This document shows, piece by piece, positions 1-10,078 of a stretch of 64,000 bases of DNA. The stretch spans positions 62,001-126,000 of the forward strand of contig NZ_JAQSDZ010000006.1 in assembly GCF_029946165.1 (NCBI RefSeq), written 5' to 3'. This stretch comes from Methylotenera sp. GTDB taxonomy: Bacteria > Pseudomonadota > Gammaproteobacteria > Burkholderiales > Methylophilaceae. Each line of letters starts with the position of its first letter. The stretch's first letter is position 1. The translations under genes were made by a program, and so were the position numbers. The notes under the pieces are model-generated. The model had not been told where the DNA came from, made no database searches, and worked only from the letters and a program-made list of their open reading frames with translations.

Positions 1-279
1 AACTGCATCATCATGGATGCCAGCATTATTAACCAGAATCTGGATGGGGTCATTCTCGACTAATGGGGTTAGTACAGCATGCACTGCAGCGCTGTCAGTC
101 ACATCAAATTGCAAAGCCTCTGCACTACCACCAGCCGCACAGATTTCAACGGCTAATTGCTGAGCAGCAGCAATGCCTTGGTTTGCGTGGATATAAACAT
201 GGTAACCATCCGCCGCGAGACGACGGCTAATAGCGCAGCCTATTCCTCCACTACCACCTGTAACTAAAGCTCTTTTCAT
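1..279 (-). CDS. 3-oxoacyl-ACP reductase (FabG/ApeQ-like SDR), N-terminal part, truncated by window edge
   Basis: Minus-strand translation from ATG at 279 starts MKRALVTGGSGGIG, the SDR Rossmann TGxxxGIG motif; runs off the window start. Confidence 0.8.
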   Translation of the reverse strand, partial: MKRALVTGGSGGIGCAISRRLAADGYHVYIHANQGIAAAQQLAVEICAAGGSAEALQFDVTDSAAVHAVLTPLVENDPIQILVNNAGIHDDAV

Positions 280-301
280 AAACTGCCTTCGTGTAAATTC
301 A

Positions 302-772
302 TTATTTAATGGCGAGTGCATCTGCATCTAAAACCACAGCGGCACGCCCTTCTAGTAATAGTTTGTCATCAGCTGACACGGTAAATTGGTAAAGCATATT
401 ACTTTCACTTGCCATAATGCAAACAGCCGTTATCAGCAAATCTGAAACGATATCATCCAATCTTGTCACGGCCATAGTAACGCCACGTACGCTCACTAAA
501 TAGCCTACTTTAGGTGTTTCGCTATCAGCAGGTGCTAACAATGCACCATGCACAGCCATTGCCTGAGCGGCATATTCAATACCGCATGAGATGCCTAATT
601 TTCCGTGTGCGCGCAATGGGTTATCAGGGGTACGATGACTATCGGCAAGACAAGTAATTTTTTCTTGATCCCACGCCAGTACATTGCTTAATAAACACAT
701 GCTGCCTTGATGCGGAATATGACTTTCGATCCAAGCATGATCTAGTTTCTGATTCACCTGCTGAGTTAACAT
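302..772 (-). CDS. 3-hydroxyacyl-ACP dehydratase (hotdog fold, ApeP-like)
   Basis: 156 aa ORF; IPHQGSMCLLSNVLAWD...GIEYAAQAMAVHGAL typical of ApeP/FabZ-like hotdog proteins; located among APE-type genes. Confidence 0.75.
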   Translation of the reverse strand: MLTQQVNQKLDHAWIESHIPHQGSMCLLSNVLAWDQEKITCLADSHRTPDNPLRAHGKLGISCGIEYAAQAMAVHGALLAPADSETPKVGYLVSVRGVTMAVTRLDDIVSDLLITAVCIMASESNMLYQFTVSADDKLLLEGRAAVVLDADALAIK

Positions 773-1578
773 GCGCTTACCTCAATGGCTAAACGTAAGT
801 CATCGAGGTAATCTAACACAACGCGACGGTCTTTTTGTTGGGCTAAAGCCTGCAATAAAGGTAAACCGCGTGCTGCTGGAATCGCCAAACGCAAGGCTTC
901 TAGCGCAACATCATCAAATTGGTCTGCGGGGTCCTGAGTAAGGCTAACTTTTATTTGAGCAAGAGATTTTTGGCTCGCTTGCGGTGCAAGTATTAATGCG
1001 ATACCGCAGTTGTTAGGGATAGGTCGTTTAGCAAACATGGGTTCAGGATATGGCGTATCGCTCGCCATTAATATGCAGCGTGTATGATCAACTACAACCT
1101 GTGTCAATGCATCTAATAATCCTGCGCCAAAGCTGGCATCGAACGCACATAGCACTGATGAAGTTGCCATATTCCCAGTCGCAATGCTCCAGTAGCCTGC
1201 GGCAGCATTATGCACAGAGTTATGAAAGCGCGTAGGTGAAATTTGCCTGTCCTCAGAGGCCAGCATTTCGCAAATAGTGTGGCAGTTCAGACCATCACCA
1301 TTAGAAAATGAGAATACACTAGGTAAATTTTCTTCTTGTAATCCAGCAGTAGTGATGGCTTCTAAAGAAGTCGCCAAGGTCAGTTTAACAATATCACTGG
1401 CGCGTCGTCGTTCTGCAGCTGGCAATAATTCAGGCGCTGGAATGATTGTTTTTGAGGGTTGGTAATGTTGTAAACCATTCAATATAGCCTGACTATTTGA
1501 CCAGCCAGATAAGCCAGGGCCTAATAGACCGATGCCTTCAATATAAGCATTCAGATAAGTAATAGGTTCAGCGTTCAT
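766..1578 (-). CDS. Beta-ketoacyl synthase N-terminal-domain protein (chain-length-factor-like, ApeC-like)
   Basis: Start at MNAEPITYLNAYIEGIGLLGPG chosen inside the ORF; overlaps the next KS by ATGA; synthase fold lacking the normal KS active-site cysteine context. Confidence 0.65.
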   Translation of the reverse strand: MNAEPITYLNAYIEGIGLLGPGLSGWSNSQAILNGLQHYQPSKTIIPAPELLPAAERRRASDIVKLTLATSLEAITTAGLQEENLPSVFSFSNGDGLNCHTICEMLASEDRQISPTRFHNSVHNAAAGYWSIATGNMATSSVLCAFDASFGAGLLDALTQVVVDHTRCILMASDTPYPEPMFAKRPIPNNCGIALILAPQASQKSLAQIKVSLTQDPADQFDDVALEALRLAIPAARGLPLLQALAQQKDRRVVLDYLDDLRLAIEVSAC

Positions 1579-2789
1579 CAGACTTGATCTCCATTTTTTG
1601 CAAGTCCAAAAACTAGGCTGCAATTAGTACCGCCAAAGCCAAATGAGTTACTCATCACGTAGGATAAAGCTTGAGGCTGATTTTTTAACTGGTAATTCAT
1701 TTTAAGCAATGGATCAACCTCATTGGTATTAAGTCCGCCAACTATAAATCCATTTTGTAATGCAAGCCCACAAATCACCGCTTCCACCGCACCTGCAGCA
1801 CCTAATGTATGGCCAGTAGCACCTTTGCTAGAGCTGCAAGGTGGTGTGTCGTTGCCAAAAACAGCAGTAACCGCCTTCGCTTCCGCTGCATCATTACTTG
1901 GCGTTGCCGTACCGTGCAGATTAATATAATCAATATCACTTGGTACCAAGCCAGCACTTTCCAAGGCTTGTTGCATGGCCATACGCGCACCTAAACCTTC
2001 TGGATGAGGTGAAGACATATGGTAAGCATCACTCGACTCCCCTATCCCAAGCAGTAGCACGTCATTTGGCTGTAGATTAGCAGAAGGTTTTTCCAATAGG
2101 GCGAAAGCTGCAGCTTCGCCAATCGAAATTCCATCACGTGCAGTGTTATATGGTCGACAAGCTTGTGTGGAGAGCAGCCCTAATGAATGGAAGCCATACA
2201 AAGTGGTTAAGCACAGCGAATCGACACCACCTACGACGGCGGCATCAATTAAGCCAGCTTCAATCATGCGACGCGCCACGCTGAATACCTTGGCACTTGA
2301 GGAGCATGCTGAGGATACGGCTAAAGCTGGGCCAGTAAGTTTGAAATATTGTCGGGTAAAATCTGCAACTGAATAAGTGTTTTGAGTTTTTCTATAAACA
2401 AAATCGTCAGGCAACGCTCCAGAAACAGAATCTCTGGAACGAAAAGCAATCTCTGTTTCTAGGATGCCAGAAGTGCTGGTGCCTATGAATACACCGATAC
2501 GATTGCGCCCATATTTTTCTGCGGCAAGTTTAACCGCTTCATCAAATCCGTCTTGTTGTAATCCTAACTTTGCCAGACGGTTATTGCGGCAATTATACTC
2601 ACTCATATCTGCCGTCATTTTCACCTGGTTGACTTCACTGACTTCGCCAATAAACGTGTTTAATTCTACCGTTTCAAAATCACACGGCTTTAAGCCTTTT
2701 CGACCTTGTTGCAGTGCATCTAATGTTTGCTTCAGCCCTTGCCCAATACAACTGGTAGCTGTGAAATGCGATAACAATAAAGGTTTCAA
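1578..2789 (-). CDS. Beta-ketoacyl-ACP synthase (KAS II-like)
   Basis: 403 aa with VSSACSSSAK active-site Cys, LHGTATPSND and GATGHTLGAAG active-site His motifs. Confidence 0.9.
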   Translation of the reverse strand: MKPLLLSHFTATSCIGQGLKQTLDALQQGRKGLKPCDFETVELNTFIGEVSEVNQVKMTADMSEYNCRNNRLAKLGLQQDGFDEAVKLAAEKYGRNRIGVFIGTSTSGILETEIAFRSRDSVSGALPDDFVYRKTQNTYSVADFTRQYFKLTGPALAVSSACSSSAKVFSVARRMIEAGLIDAAVVGGVDSLCLTTLYGFHSLGLLSTQACRPYNTARDGISIGEAAAFALLEKPSANLQPNDVLLLGIGESSDAYHMSSPHPEGLGARMAMQQALESAGLVPSDIDYINLHGTATPSNDAAEAKAVTAVFGNDTPPCSSSKGATGHTLGAAGAVEAVICGLALQNGFIVGGLNTNEVDPLLKMNYQLKNQPQALSYVMSNSFGFGGTNCSLVFGLAKNGDQV

Positions 2790-2869
2790 TGAATCCCCCT
2801 TAACGCTTTGAGTGTGGTTAGTAATTTATACATTTTTTGCTTCGCTGTTATGTTGTTACGATCTGAATC

Positions 2870-3679
2870 TTAGAGTGCCTCTTGCAGGGTGACCCAGTGC
2901 AAATTTTTCTTTTTAGCTTCTTCCAACAGAGTGGGAAGTACCGTAAGAATAATCGGAATATTGAGTTTTGTAATAGCAGCATTGCCATCATGTAACAATA
3001 AAATTGCCCCTGGACGCAATCCTGATAATAATTTCTTACTCACCTTTTCTGCATCTCTAACCGTCGTATCAAAACCACGTACCGTCCAGCTTGCAAGCTT
3101 TAACCCTAAGCGATTAAGTGCTGGCTCTAAAAAAGGATTACGCAACCCTGCCGGAGCCCGAAAAAACTGAGGACGTGATCCTGTGACATCAAAAAGTGTT
3201 TTCTGCGCTGCCTCAATTTCACGAGTGAATCCTTTTAGCCCTAGCAGAGAGAAATAATGCCTATGCTGTTGACTATGATTTTCTATCTTATGACCACGTC
3301 GTAAAATTTCACGACTTAGTTCAGGGTATTTCGTCACATTTTTACCAATGCAAAAAAATGTAGCTTTCGCATGATAATGATCTAATATATCCAGCACTTG
3401 TGGTGTCACCAATGGCTCAGGGCCATCATCAATCGTCAGCGCGATCTCATTCCGGCTAGCTGCTGTAGATGGCAATTGTGTCCAATTTGGTCCTAACCAA
3501 TTGCTTCGCGGCCACAATCCCACTGCGGCAATTAGCAAATGATTAAAAACAAATATAGCCAATATCCACTTCCATAAGTTTGGCGTGATTAACAATGCCA
3601 CCAATAAAAGTAAATGAAGCGTTATAGATAGCTTAATCAGCACGGGGGAATGCCAAGATGGTTGAATAGCTTTATTCAT
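2870..3679 (-). CDS. Polysaccharide deacetylase family protein (NodB-like)
   Basis: IALTIDDGPEPLVTPQVLDIL...ATFFCIGKN...HKIENHSQQH...LLLHDG NodB motifs; start at MNKAIQPSWHS chosen to reduce overlap with upstream gene. Confidence 0.85.
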   Translation of the reverse strand: MNKAIQPSWHSPVLIKLSITLHLLLLVALLITPNLWKWILAIFVFNHLLIAAVGLWPRSNWLGPNWTQLPSTAASRNEIALTIDDGPEPLVTPQVLDILDHYHAKATFFCIGKNVTKYPELSREILRRGHKIENHSQQHRHYFSLLGLKGFTREIEAAQKTLFDVTGSRPQFFRAPAGLRNPFLEPALNRLGLKLASWTVRGFDTTVRDAEKVSKKLLSGLRPGAILLLHDGNAAITKLNIPIILTVLPTLLEEAKKKNLHWVTLQEAL

Positions 3680-4334
3680 GAATTGTTTTAATGAATCGTT
3701 TATCCAAAAAATTTTGCCATAACCGCTGCCATACTGGCCATGTATGCTCACCAGCAATTTTGTTAACTCGATCTTCGCACATCATTTCCGCCATCATCAA
3801 ATAGCTTTCTGCGAAGCGGTCATCTTCACCGTAACCTAAATATACTTCAATATTTGTAGCAGTTGCATGAGTTTTTAGCCAACTCCAATTACCCAGTTCG
3901 ACATCATCACTAGGTATAAATTCTGGTGTCCATGCCTGAACACCGCCTGCTGAGGCTAGCTTACCAGTAGTGATACGATTGCCAGGATAAGGCGCTAATA
4001 GTAAAAGACCTGTCAGTCCTGCGGGATAGCGATTGGCATATGCAATAGCGACATAGCCGCCTATGGAAATACCCGCCAACCAGATACTTTTATAACCTTT
4101 TGTGATGGCAACTTGTATTAACTCGCTATGGATTTCAGTGAGCGCGGTTTGATCGGCAATATGGCTGAACTCTAACTCTGCCATAATTAAATCCACTGCT
4201 AATTTACGTTCTTGCAATGCACTTACAAAGCCTTGCTCGATAAAATCTTCTGGGTGTTGATATGCGCCAGGTAATAATATAATAAGCGTATCAGCCTGTT
4301 GCCCAACCTGCGCCAAGTGGCTCAGATAACGCAT
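3672..4334 (-). CDS. Alpha/beta hydrolase
   Basis: IWLAGISIGGYVAIAYANRYP nucleophile-elbow GxSxGG; C-terminal H in GEHTWPVW; 4-nt-scale overlap with MMPL gene. Confidence 0.75.
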   Translation of the reverse strand: MRYLSHLAQVGQQADTLIILLPGAYQHPEDFIEQGFVSALQERKLAVDLIMAELEFSHIADQTALTEIHSELIQVAITKGYKSIWLAGISIGGYVAIAYANRYPAGLTGLLLLAPYPGNRITTGKLASAGGVQAWTPEFIPSDDVELGNWSWLKTHATATNIEVYLGYGEDDRFAESYLMMAEMMCEDRVNKIAGEHTWPVWQRLWQNFLDKRFIKTIHE

Positions 4335-6745
4335 CAGATTTTGGCCTTATCAGGTGGTGCATGACGTGCAAACACTGCTGAGAATATTAATGCGAGTATG
4401 ACACCTGGTGCTACCGTAATCCCCATAGCCTGCAATACGGGCACATTGGAAAATGCGAGTAAACCAAAACCTAGTACTGTAGCCACATTGGCAAGTAGCA
4501 GTGATGCATAAGTGTGCGATGAAATCGCCTGTGTATGTTGATTAAGTGGCGGATTAAAAAAAAGTGCGTAATTAGAGCCAATCGCCACAATCAGTAATAG
4601 GCCAATCAAGTGCAATATAATCAATTGCTGTCCCAATAAAGCCAAGCCTGCCGTGACAGTGAGTACAGAGGCGATTAGGGGGGCAATGATAGCGAGTACG
4701 CGCACTGGTGAGCGCAATGCAAACAATAGCAGCATTACAATTGCCGTTAAACCTGCCAGCGACAGCATAATGGCTTCATGCATATAAGACGAATATAGGC
4801 GATTGGATTCAGTTTTCATATCTACAAATAATGCATTTGAAACTTGTGCCTGAGTTATAGCTTTACGCATTTGAGTTGCATCAATGTTGCCACTTTTTGG
4901 TGCAGTTAGCGGTATTAGTGCACTCCAGCGCTTGCCTTGCTGCAGCAACATTGCATCGACTGCCATTGCCATTGAAGTGCCATCTAAATCACTTCGCTGC
5001 AATAAAGGTTTTGTGCGGGATGCTTCTACATCCTGCACAAAAGGTGTAAATACTTTGGCGCGAACTGGTAAGTCTTTAATGGCGTTTTCTAAATTCGGTC
5101 TTAATTCTTCGGCATTAGGCAGACTATCTAATCGTGCCTGTTGTGTGTGTTGGCTAGGTAGGTAATGGCTGGCGCTGTCAAATGCTGTGAGTTCACCAGA
5201 TTCGACCAATGGTTGTAGCGCAATGGATACTTTTTCAGAAGACATCAGTACCGCTTCTTGACTATTGCCAGAAACAACCACTAAGTAGCGTACATCAGGC
5301 GCGCCCATTCCAGCTCGCAAACGTGTATCGAGCGCCAAATCTGCGCTTGAAACAGGACTAAGCGCAGTAAGTTCACTATTCCATAAATGATCGTGGTGTT
5401 GATATACAACCAGACTGGATGCAACAATCAGACCAATTGCCGGCCATTTTAAGCGCGAAGCTAAATGTGCGTAATAGGATAGTTTTAGCCCTGCATTGTT
5501 TAAGTTTTGGATTTTAAAACCTGCGGGCAACAAATGCGGCAAAACATAACGTGTCATGGTAGCAGCTGCAATCAGCCCAGCTGTTGAATATAAACCAAGC
5601 TGGGCTAATCCAGGAAAGCCCGATAACATTAATGCTGCAAAACCAAATACAGAGGTTAGCACGCCTAATCTGACTGTAGGCCATACATTCGCTATCCATT
5701 GTTGACGATTTTTCTCACTCTTTCCATCCGCCGCATAATCAGACTGTATGAATAAATATATAGAATAATCTACCGCCTCACCGATTAGAGCCGTACCAAA
5801 ACCTAATGTAATCCCATGCACGACACCAAATCCCAGACTAACGGAGGCAATGCCTGCCAGTATGCCAGTTGCAACAGGCAGAAAACCTAGCAGCAATGCA
5901 GTCAATGAACGATAAACGTACAGCAATAAAAGAGCGATAAGCACGGTGCTGACTATAAATATTAATCGCACTTGGCTTTTAATAGCGTCACGTGACACGA
6001 CTGAAAATACGCCTGGTCCAGTCATTAAGAGTTTTGGCTTATTTTCGGTCACTATATACTTTTGGCTAATTACAGATAGGCTAGCTTGGTCGAAAGCTGC
6101 CTGAATTGTTTGCATCGCCAGTTTTTGTGCATCGGTATCAGAACCTACGGCGCGAGTCTGTAAGAGTAATAAAGACGTCTTACCATCATGCGATGCCCAA
6201 GCGCCATCAAATAACTGCGGACGACTTTCCGCATTCATTTGGTCTAGTAATTGAAGCATCTCGCCAGTAGGGTCGTGCGGAAGTAGCGACTTAAGCAGTA
6301 AACCAGCGGGCGAAGCAATCTGATCAATGCTATCACTGATGGCCGAATGCAATCCATCAACACTGAAATGCGCTGGTGTAACCGCAGGGCTTAATAAGTA
6401 ACGGTTATTAAATAGATAAAGACGGTCACGCTCACTACTGATAGGCTCACCATTATTAACTGTTACAAATTCATCGTTGTTACGTAAACCCTGTGCAACT
6501 TCTTTAGAGAGTTTTGCACGAGTGTTGGCATCAGACCCTTCAATTCCAACCAATATCAGCCGAGATGCCACTCCATCTTTAAGCTGATCCAAGAGTAATT
6601 GTTGTTCAGCAGTAGGGTTGCTGGGCAAGAAAGCGGACAAGTCGGCGGTGAAGTGACTGCGGCTGATAATAACAGCGCATACGATTAACATTAGCAACCA
6701 AATAACGATTGCACTACGAGGTCGTTGTAATCCAGTTAAATTCAT
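4334..6745 (-). CDS. MMPL/RND-family exporter (ApeM-like)
   Basis: 803 aa with two blocks of transmembrane helices around large extracytoplasmic loops; neighbours LolA-like and KS genes. Confidence 0.8.
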   Translation of the reverse strand: MNLTGLQRPRSAIVIWLLMLIVCAVIISRSHFTADLSAFLPSNPTAEQQLLLDQLKDGVASRLILVGIEGSDANTRAKLSKEVAQGLRNNDEFVTVNNGEPISSERDRLYLFNNRYLLSPAVTPAHFSVDGLHSAISDSIDQIASPAGLLLKSLLPHDPTGEMLQLLDQMNAESRPQLFDGAWASHDGKTSLLLLQTRAVGSDTDAQKLAMQTIQAAFDQASLSVISQKYIVTENKPKLLMTGPGVFSVVSRDAIKSQVRLIFIVSTVLIALLLLYVYRSLTALLLGFLPVATGILAGIASVSLGFGVVHGITLGFGTALIGEAVDYSIYLFIQSDYAADGKSEKNRQQWIANVWPTVRLGVLTSVFGFAALMLSGFPGLAQLGLYSTAGLIAAATMTRYVLPHLLPAGFKIQNLNNAGLKLSYYAHLASRLKWPAIGLIVASSLVVYQHHDHLWNSELTALSPVSSADLALDTRLRAGMGAPDVRYLVVVSGNSQEAVLMSSEKVSIALQPLVESGELTAFDSASHYLPSQHTQQARLDSLPNAEELRPNLENAIKDLPVRAKVFTPFVQDVEASRTKPLLQRSDLDGTSMAMAVDAMLLQQGKRWSALIPLTAPKSGNIDATQMRKAITQAQVSNALFVDMKTESNRLYSSYMHEAIMLSLAGLTAIVMLLLFALRSPVRVLAIIAPLIASVLTVTAGLALLGQQLIILHLIGLLLIVAIGSNYALFFNPPLNQHTQAISSHTYASLLLANVATVLGFGLLAFSNVPVLQAMGITVAPGVILALIFSAVFARHAPPDKAKI

Positions 6746-6777
6746 AAGATGGGCAGTTTTAGAAGTAGCAAAAATAT

Positions 6778-7407
6778 CTACTCTAAAACGGGTAATGGTG
6801 TGATGCTCATCTGTGAGCTGTCGCCGTCAGCTTGTAAGATGTCTATTGTCTGCAGAGCATTGCCTAAGCCTGCAATGCTGATCTTTGCGACCACTTTTTT
6901 CATTTTATCTTCTATGGGAATTAAAGTGAGATTCCAACTTTGCTCATTTCCATCCATACTTAAGTGATAATTGCGCTCTAATGCCTGACGGTCGCCCGCT
7001 AAAGTCCCTCGAATACTATCAATGAATGCAGCGATCTCTGGATAGTTACGCAAGGCTAATACATGCTTTTTGCCACGCTGCTCAACAATCAATTTATCCT
7101 TATCCAACAGCATGCTTTCTGCTTTGGGTTTAAGTGTGCGTTTCTCTAAATGGTCTGGTGCGCTATAAAATAACTCTCCAGATGACTCCACAGGCTTTTC
7201 AAGTATGGCAATCGATTTTTTTTCAATAAAGCTTGCATGACTGGAACGCGTAGTAGCTAAAGACTGCATTAACTGATCAATACCCCAACTACCCTCCGCT
7301 TTAGCGAGGGGCGCCATTAACATGATGCTCAACAATAACAAGCCGCATAGCGAACAATGTAAAGAATTTTTATTAATTAACTTGATGGTTTTCATAGACT
7401 TACTCAT
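6778..7407 (-). CDS. LolA-related outer-membrane lipoprotein carrier-like protein (ApeL-like)
   Basis: Signal peptide then SASFIEKKSIAILEKPVESSGELFYSAPDHLEKRTLKPKAESMLLDKDKLIVEQ, LolA-like. Confidence 0.75.
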   Translation of the reverse strand: MSKSMKTIKLINKNSLHCSLCGLLLLSIMLMAPLAKAEGSWGIDQLMQSLATTRSSHASFIEKKSIAILEKPVESSGELFYSAPDHLEKRTLKPKAESMLLDKDKLIVEQRGKKHVLALRNYPEIAAFIDSIRGTLAGDRQALERNYHLSMDGNEQSWNLTLIPIEDKMKKVVAKISIAGLGNALQTIDILQADGDSSQMSITPLPVLE

Positions 7408-8387
7408 TTCTTAATTAATTTTTTATTCAGCTTTTCATTCAAGGATCCAGGCACAGATTGCCAGTAATCGAAAAAATTAAACCAATTATAGGGAGCTAAA
7501 CGTGTGTAACGATTTAGCAGTTCTGCATAACGCAAAATGGCTATTTCTACTGCCTTATTACGCCCTCCTGCGGGGATGTTAGAGAAGTCTGCCAAAGTCT
7601 CAAAATGTACCTGATAACGGTTATTACCCATATATAAGCCAACCATAAACACTACAGGACGGCGCAATAAAGCCGCCATGCGAAAAGGGCCTGTTGGTAG
7701 CGCAGCGCTTGCCCCAAGCAAATCAATTTCGGTCATTGGCTCATCGCCTAATGTACGGTCTGACAACATGCCGACCAGCATGCCATCGTCAAGCCGTTGC
7801 TGCACTTGTAACATAGAATCAATGCGTCCTAAGGGGATAACGTCCATAGTAGCTTCTGGGTTGATTGCGCCCAACATGGAGTTGATCTTTTGTGCATTAT
7901 CTTTGTGCATGACCATCGCGACGCGCAAACCTGGAACTTTGCGCCCTATTGCACGCATGACCTCAAAGCTGCCAAGATGTGCGCCCATTAAAAACACGCC
8001 CTTACCTTCATCTATGAGTGAGCGAATATTTTCTTCGCCTTGTATTTCAATATCAAATAAATCATAACGACGATTAATCAAATATATGCGGTCATGTATG
8101 GTGGCCGCGAAACAAAAGAAATGACGATACAAATCTACCCAAGTAGCAGGGCGACCTAGTGCCCGCGGCAAATAGCTAAGAGAGGCACGGCGGCTATCCA
8201 GCGAAAACAATACAAAATAAGTAGCGATTAAATGTAGCACCGAGCGGGCAACAGTGCGACCTAAACGCAGTGATATCCAAGACATGATACCCAACATCAG
8301 CATATTGCTACGCTCTTGTCGTTGTAACCAAACAGCAGGTTTTATAGGCGCTAATTCTATAGGATCATTTTTATTAGTCGTTGTCAT
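7404..8387 (-). CDS. LpxL/HtrB-like lysophospholipid acyltransferase (ApeJ-like acyltransferase without a glycosyltransferase domain)
   Basis: GVFLMGAHLGSFEVMRAIGRK and LSDRTLGDEP motifs; start MTTTNKND chosen to avoid overlap. Confidence 0.75.
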   Translation of the reverse strand: MTTTNKNDPIELAPIKPAVWLQRQERSNMLMLGIMSWISLRLGRTVARSVLHLIATYFVLFSLDSRRASLSYLPRALGRPATWVDLYRHFFCFAATIHDRIYLINRRYDLFDIEIQGEENIRSLIDEGKGVFLMGAHLGSFEVMRAIGRKVPGLRVAMVMHKDNAQKINSMLGAINPEATMDVIPLGRIDSMLQVQQRLDDGMLVGMLSDRTLGDEPMTEIDLLGASAALPTGPFRMAALLRRPVVFMVGLYMGNNRYQVHFETLADFSNIPAGGRNKAVEIAILRYAELLNRYTRLAPYNWFNFFDYWQSVPGSLNEKLNKKLIKK

Positions 8388-8388
8388 G

Positions 8389-8703
8389 CTAAGCATCCGC
8401 AGCAATTTGTGCTGCAATAAGATTACCGATAACAATTTGACGATTTCCTTCAAGCACTTCAAATTTGATTGAACCATTTGGGAGTTGCTCATGCTCAATA
8501 ATCACTATCTCGTTAGGCTTTAATGGGTTCAAAAATTTAACAGAACTAATTTTCCAATCACTTTCAACTAAACCCGTCTCAATAGAAATAGCATGCATCA
8601 CTTCATCTAGTAGCACTACGCCAGGAACAATGGGCGTTCCAGGAAAATGTCCTGCGAAAGCTGGATGATCAGCAGGTAGTATAAGTTGGATATGTTTTTT
8701 CAT
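8389..8703 (-). CDS. 3-hydroxyacyl-ACP dehydratase-like hotdog protein (ApeI-like)
   Basis: HIQLILPADHPAFAGHFPGTPIVPGVVLLDE, FabZ/FabA-like HFPGxPIVPGV motif. Confidence 0.8.
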   Translation of the reverse strand: MKKHIQLILPADHPAFAGHFPGTPIVPGVVLLDEVMHAISIETGLVESDWKISSVKFLNPLKPNEIVIIEHEQLPNGSIKFEVLEGNRQIVIGNLIAAQIAADA

Positions 8704-8705
8704 TA

Positions 8706-10070
8706 TCAGTTTTGCGTACAACTTAAATCTTTATTTATTGAGGTATCGAAAAGTTTTTTCAGGGCTTCACGTGGTAATTTACCTGTGGCATTTCTGGGTA
8801 AAGTTTCCAAGAATAATAATGGGCGAGGCAAGAAAGCAGGGTCAATTTTGGTACGCAATGCGGCTAATAACTGACTAGCCGTTAAATTGGGCGCAACAAC
8901 ACATGCACTTAGCCGAGTGACATGATCATGTGATAACTCATCAGGCATAAAGAAAGCGCCATCAATTACCCCCTCAATGGCATTCAAGTGATGGTTAAGA
9001 TTAGTCAGAGAGCTACGTTTACCTGCAATATTAATTAAATCCTGTGTGCGTCCATGCAGTAAAAAGAAACCTGGCTCGGTTAACTCTATGATGTCATTAA
9101 GCGTGGTTGCAACTTCTACATGACCACCCTCCGCAAATACTTGCTCACCTTGCTGTGTTAACTTTATCTGAGGTAATAATTGCCAAGAATCACCATCAAT
9201 GGTGCGTCGAGTCGCTATTTGTCCTGTTTCTGTACTGCCATATATTTCTATTAATGGCGCTTTAAGAGTAGTTTCAACTTTATCTGCCAAGGTATAACTC
9301 AAAGGAGCCGTTGCTGAGAGTAGCAGTGCGGGCTCTGCAATATTTAGTTCAGAGTCTAATAGCAACCTTAAATGTAAAGGGGTAGAAACTAAAATGCGCG
9401 GTGCAGGTATGGATTGCATCGCGCTGCAAATATCCGCTGGATAAAATGGTTGCGCGCTACTTATGGCATTGCCACTTTGCCAAGGCAGCAAGACTGTAGA
9501 TTCAAAACCATACATATGCTGAGGTGGAATAGTGCCAATAAAGCTGTATTCGTTGCTTTCTGATAAGCCAAGCCGTTTTGCCTGTGCCTGAACATTCTGT
9601 ACTAGAGATCCCCATTTTTTGGGATGCGGATTAGGTTGACCCGTAGAGCCAGAGGTAAAGACAATCGCGATTAATTGTTGTGTATTAATTCGCGGAATTG
9701 AAACTTTTTTAGCGGGATGCTTAGGCATCGTTGGGTAGTTAAATCGCGGCAATGCAATATCACAATCATCATTGTCATATAGACAAAACACATCTGGAGA
9801 AAATATTTGTAGTTGACGTAACATTTCTGGTGTGTGCGTCGGAGGCAATACGCTAACTTTATTACTAATAATAGCTGCAGCTAAACCCACACTGAAATGA
9901 TAGCGATCTTTGCATACATTAAGGATATGTTTGCCAGCTGGAAGTAATGTCGCTAAATAATTAACATCTGCAAGAAACTCCTCCACAGAAACACTAATCC
10001 CCTTACGCCATGCGATGGGTTTAGCAAATGAAGTATGAGTGATGAGAGGTAGGGTTTGCATGAGGGCCAT
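8706..10070 (-). CDS. AMP-dependent acyl-CoA/acyl-ACP synthetase (ApeH-like)
   Basis: IVFTSGSTGQPNPHPKKW (A3), IEIYGSTETGQIATR (A5), GRTQDLINIAGKR and NATGKLPREAL (A10) adenylation motifs. Confidence 0.85.
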   Translation of the reverse strand: MALMQTLPLITHTSFAKPIAWRKGISVSVEEFLADVNYLATLLPAGKHILNVCKDRYHFSVGLAAAIISNKVSVLPPTHTPEMLRQLQIFSPDVFCLYDNDDCDIALPRFNYPTMPKHPAKKVSIPRINTQQLIAIVFTSGSTGQPNPHPKKWGSLVQNVQAQAKRLGLSESNEYSFIGTIPPQHMYGFESTVLLPWQSGNAISSAQPFYPADICSAMQSIPAPRILVSTPLHLRLLLDSELNIAEPALLLSATAPLSYTLADKVETTLKAPLIEIYGSTETGQIATRRTIDGDSWQLLPQIKLTQQGEQVFAEGGHVEVATTLNDIIELTEPGFFLLHGRTQDLINIAGKRSSLTNLNHHLNAIEGVIDGAFFMPDELSHDHVTRLSACVVAPNLTASQLLAALRTKIDPAFLPRPLLFLETLPRNATGKLPREALKKLFDTSINKDLSCTQN

Positions 10071-10078
10071 ACTAAAAC

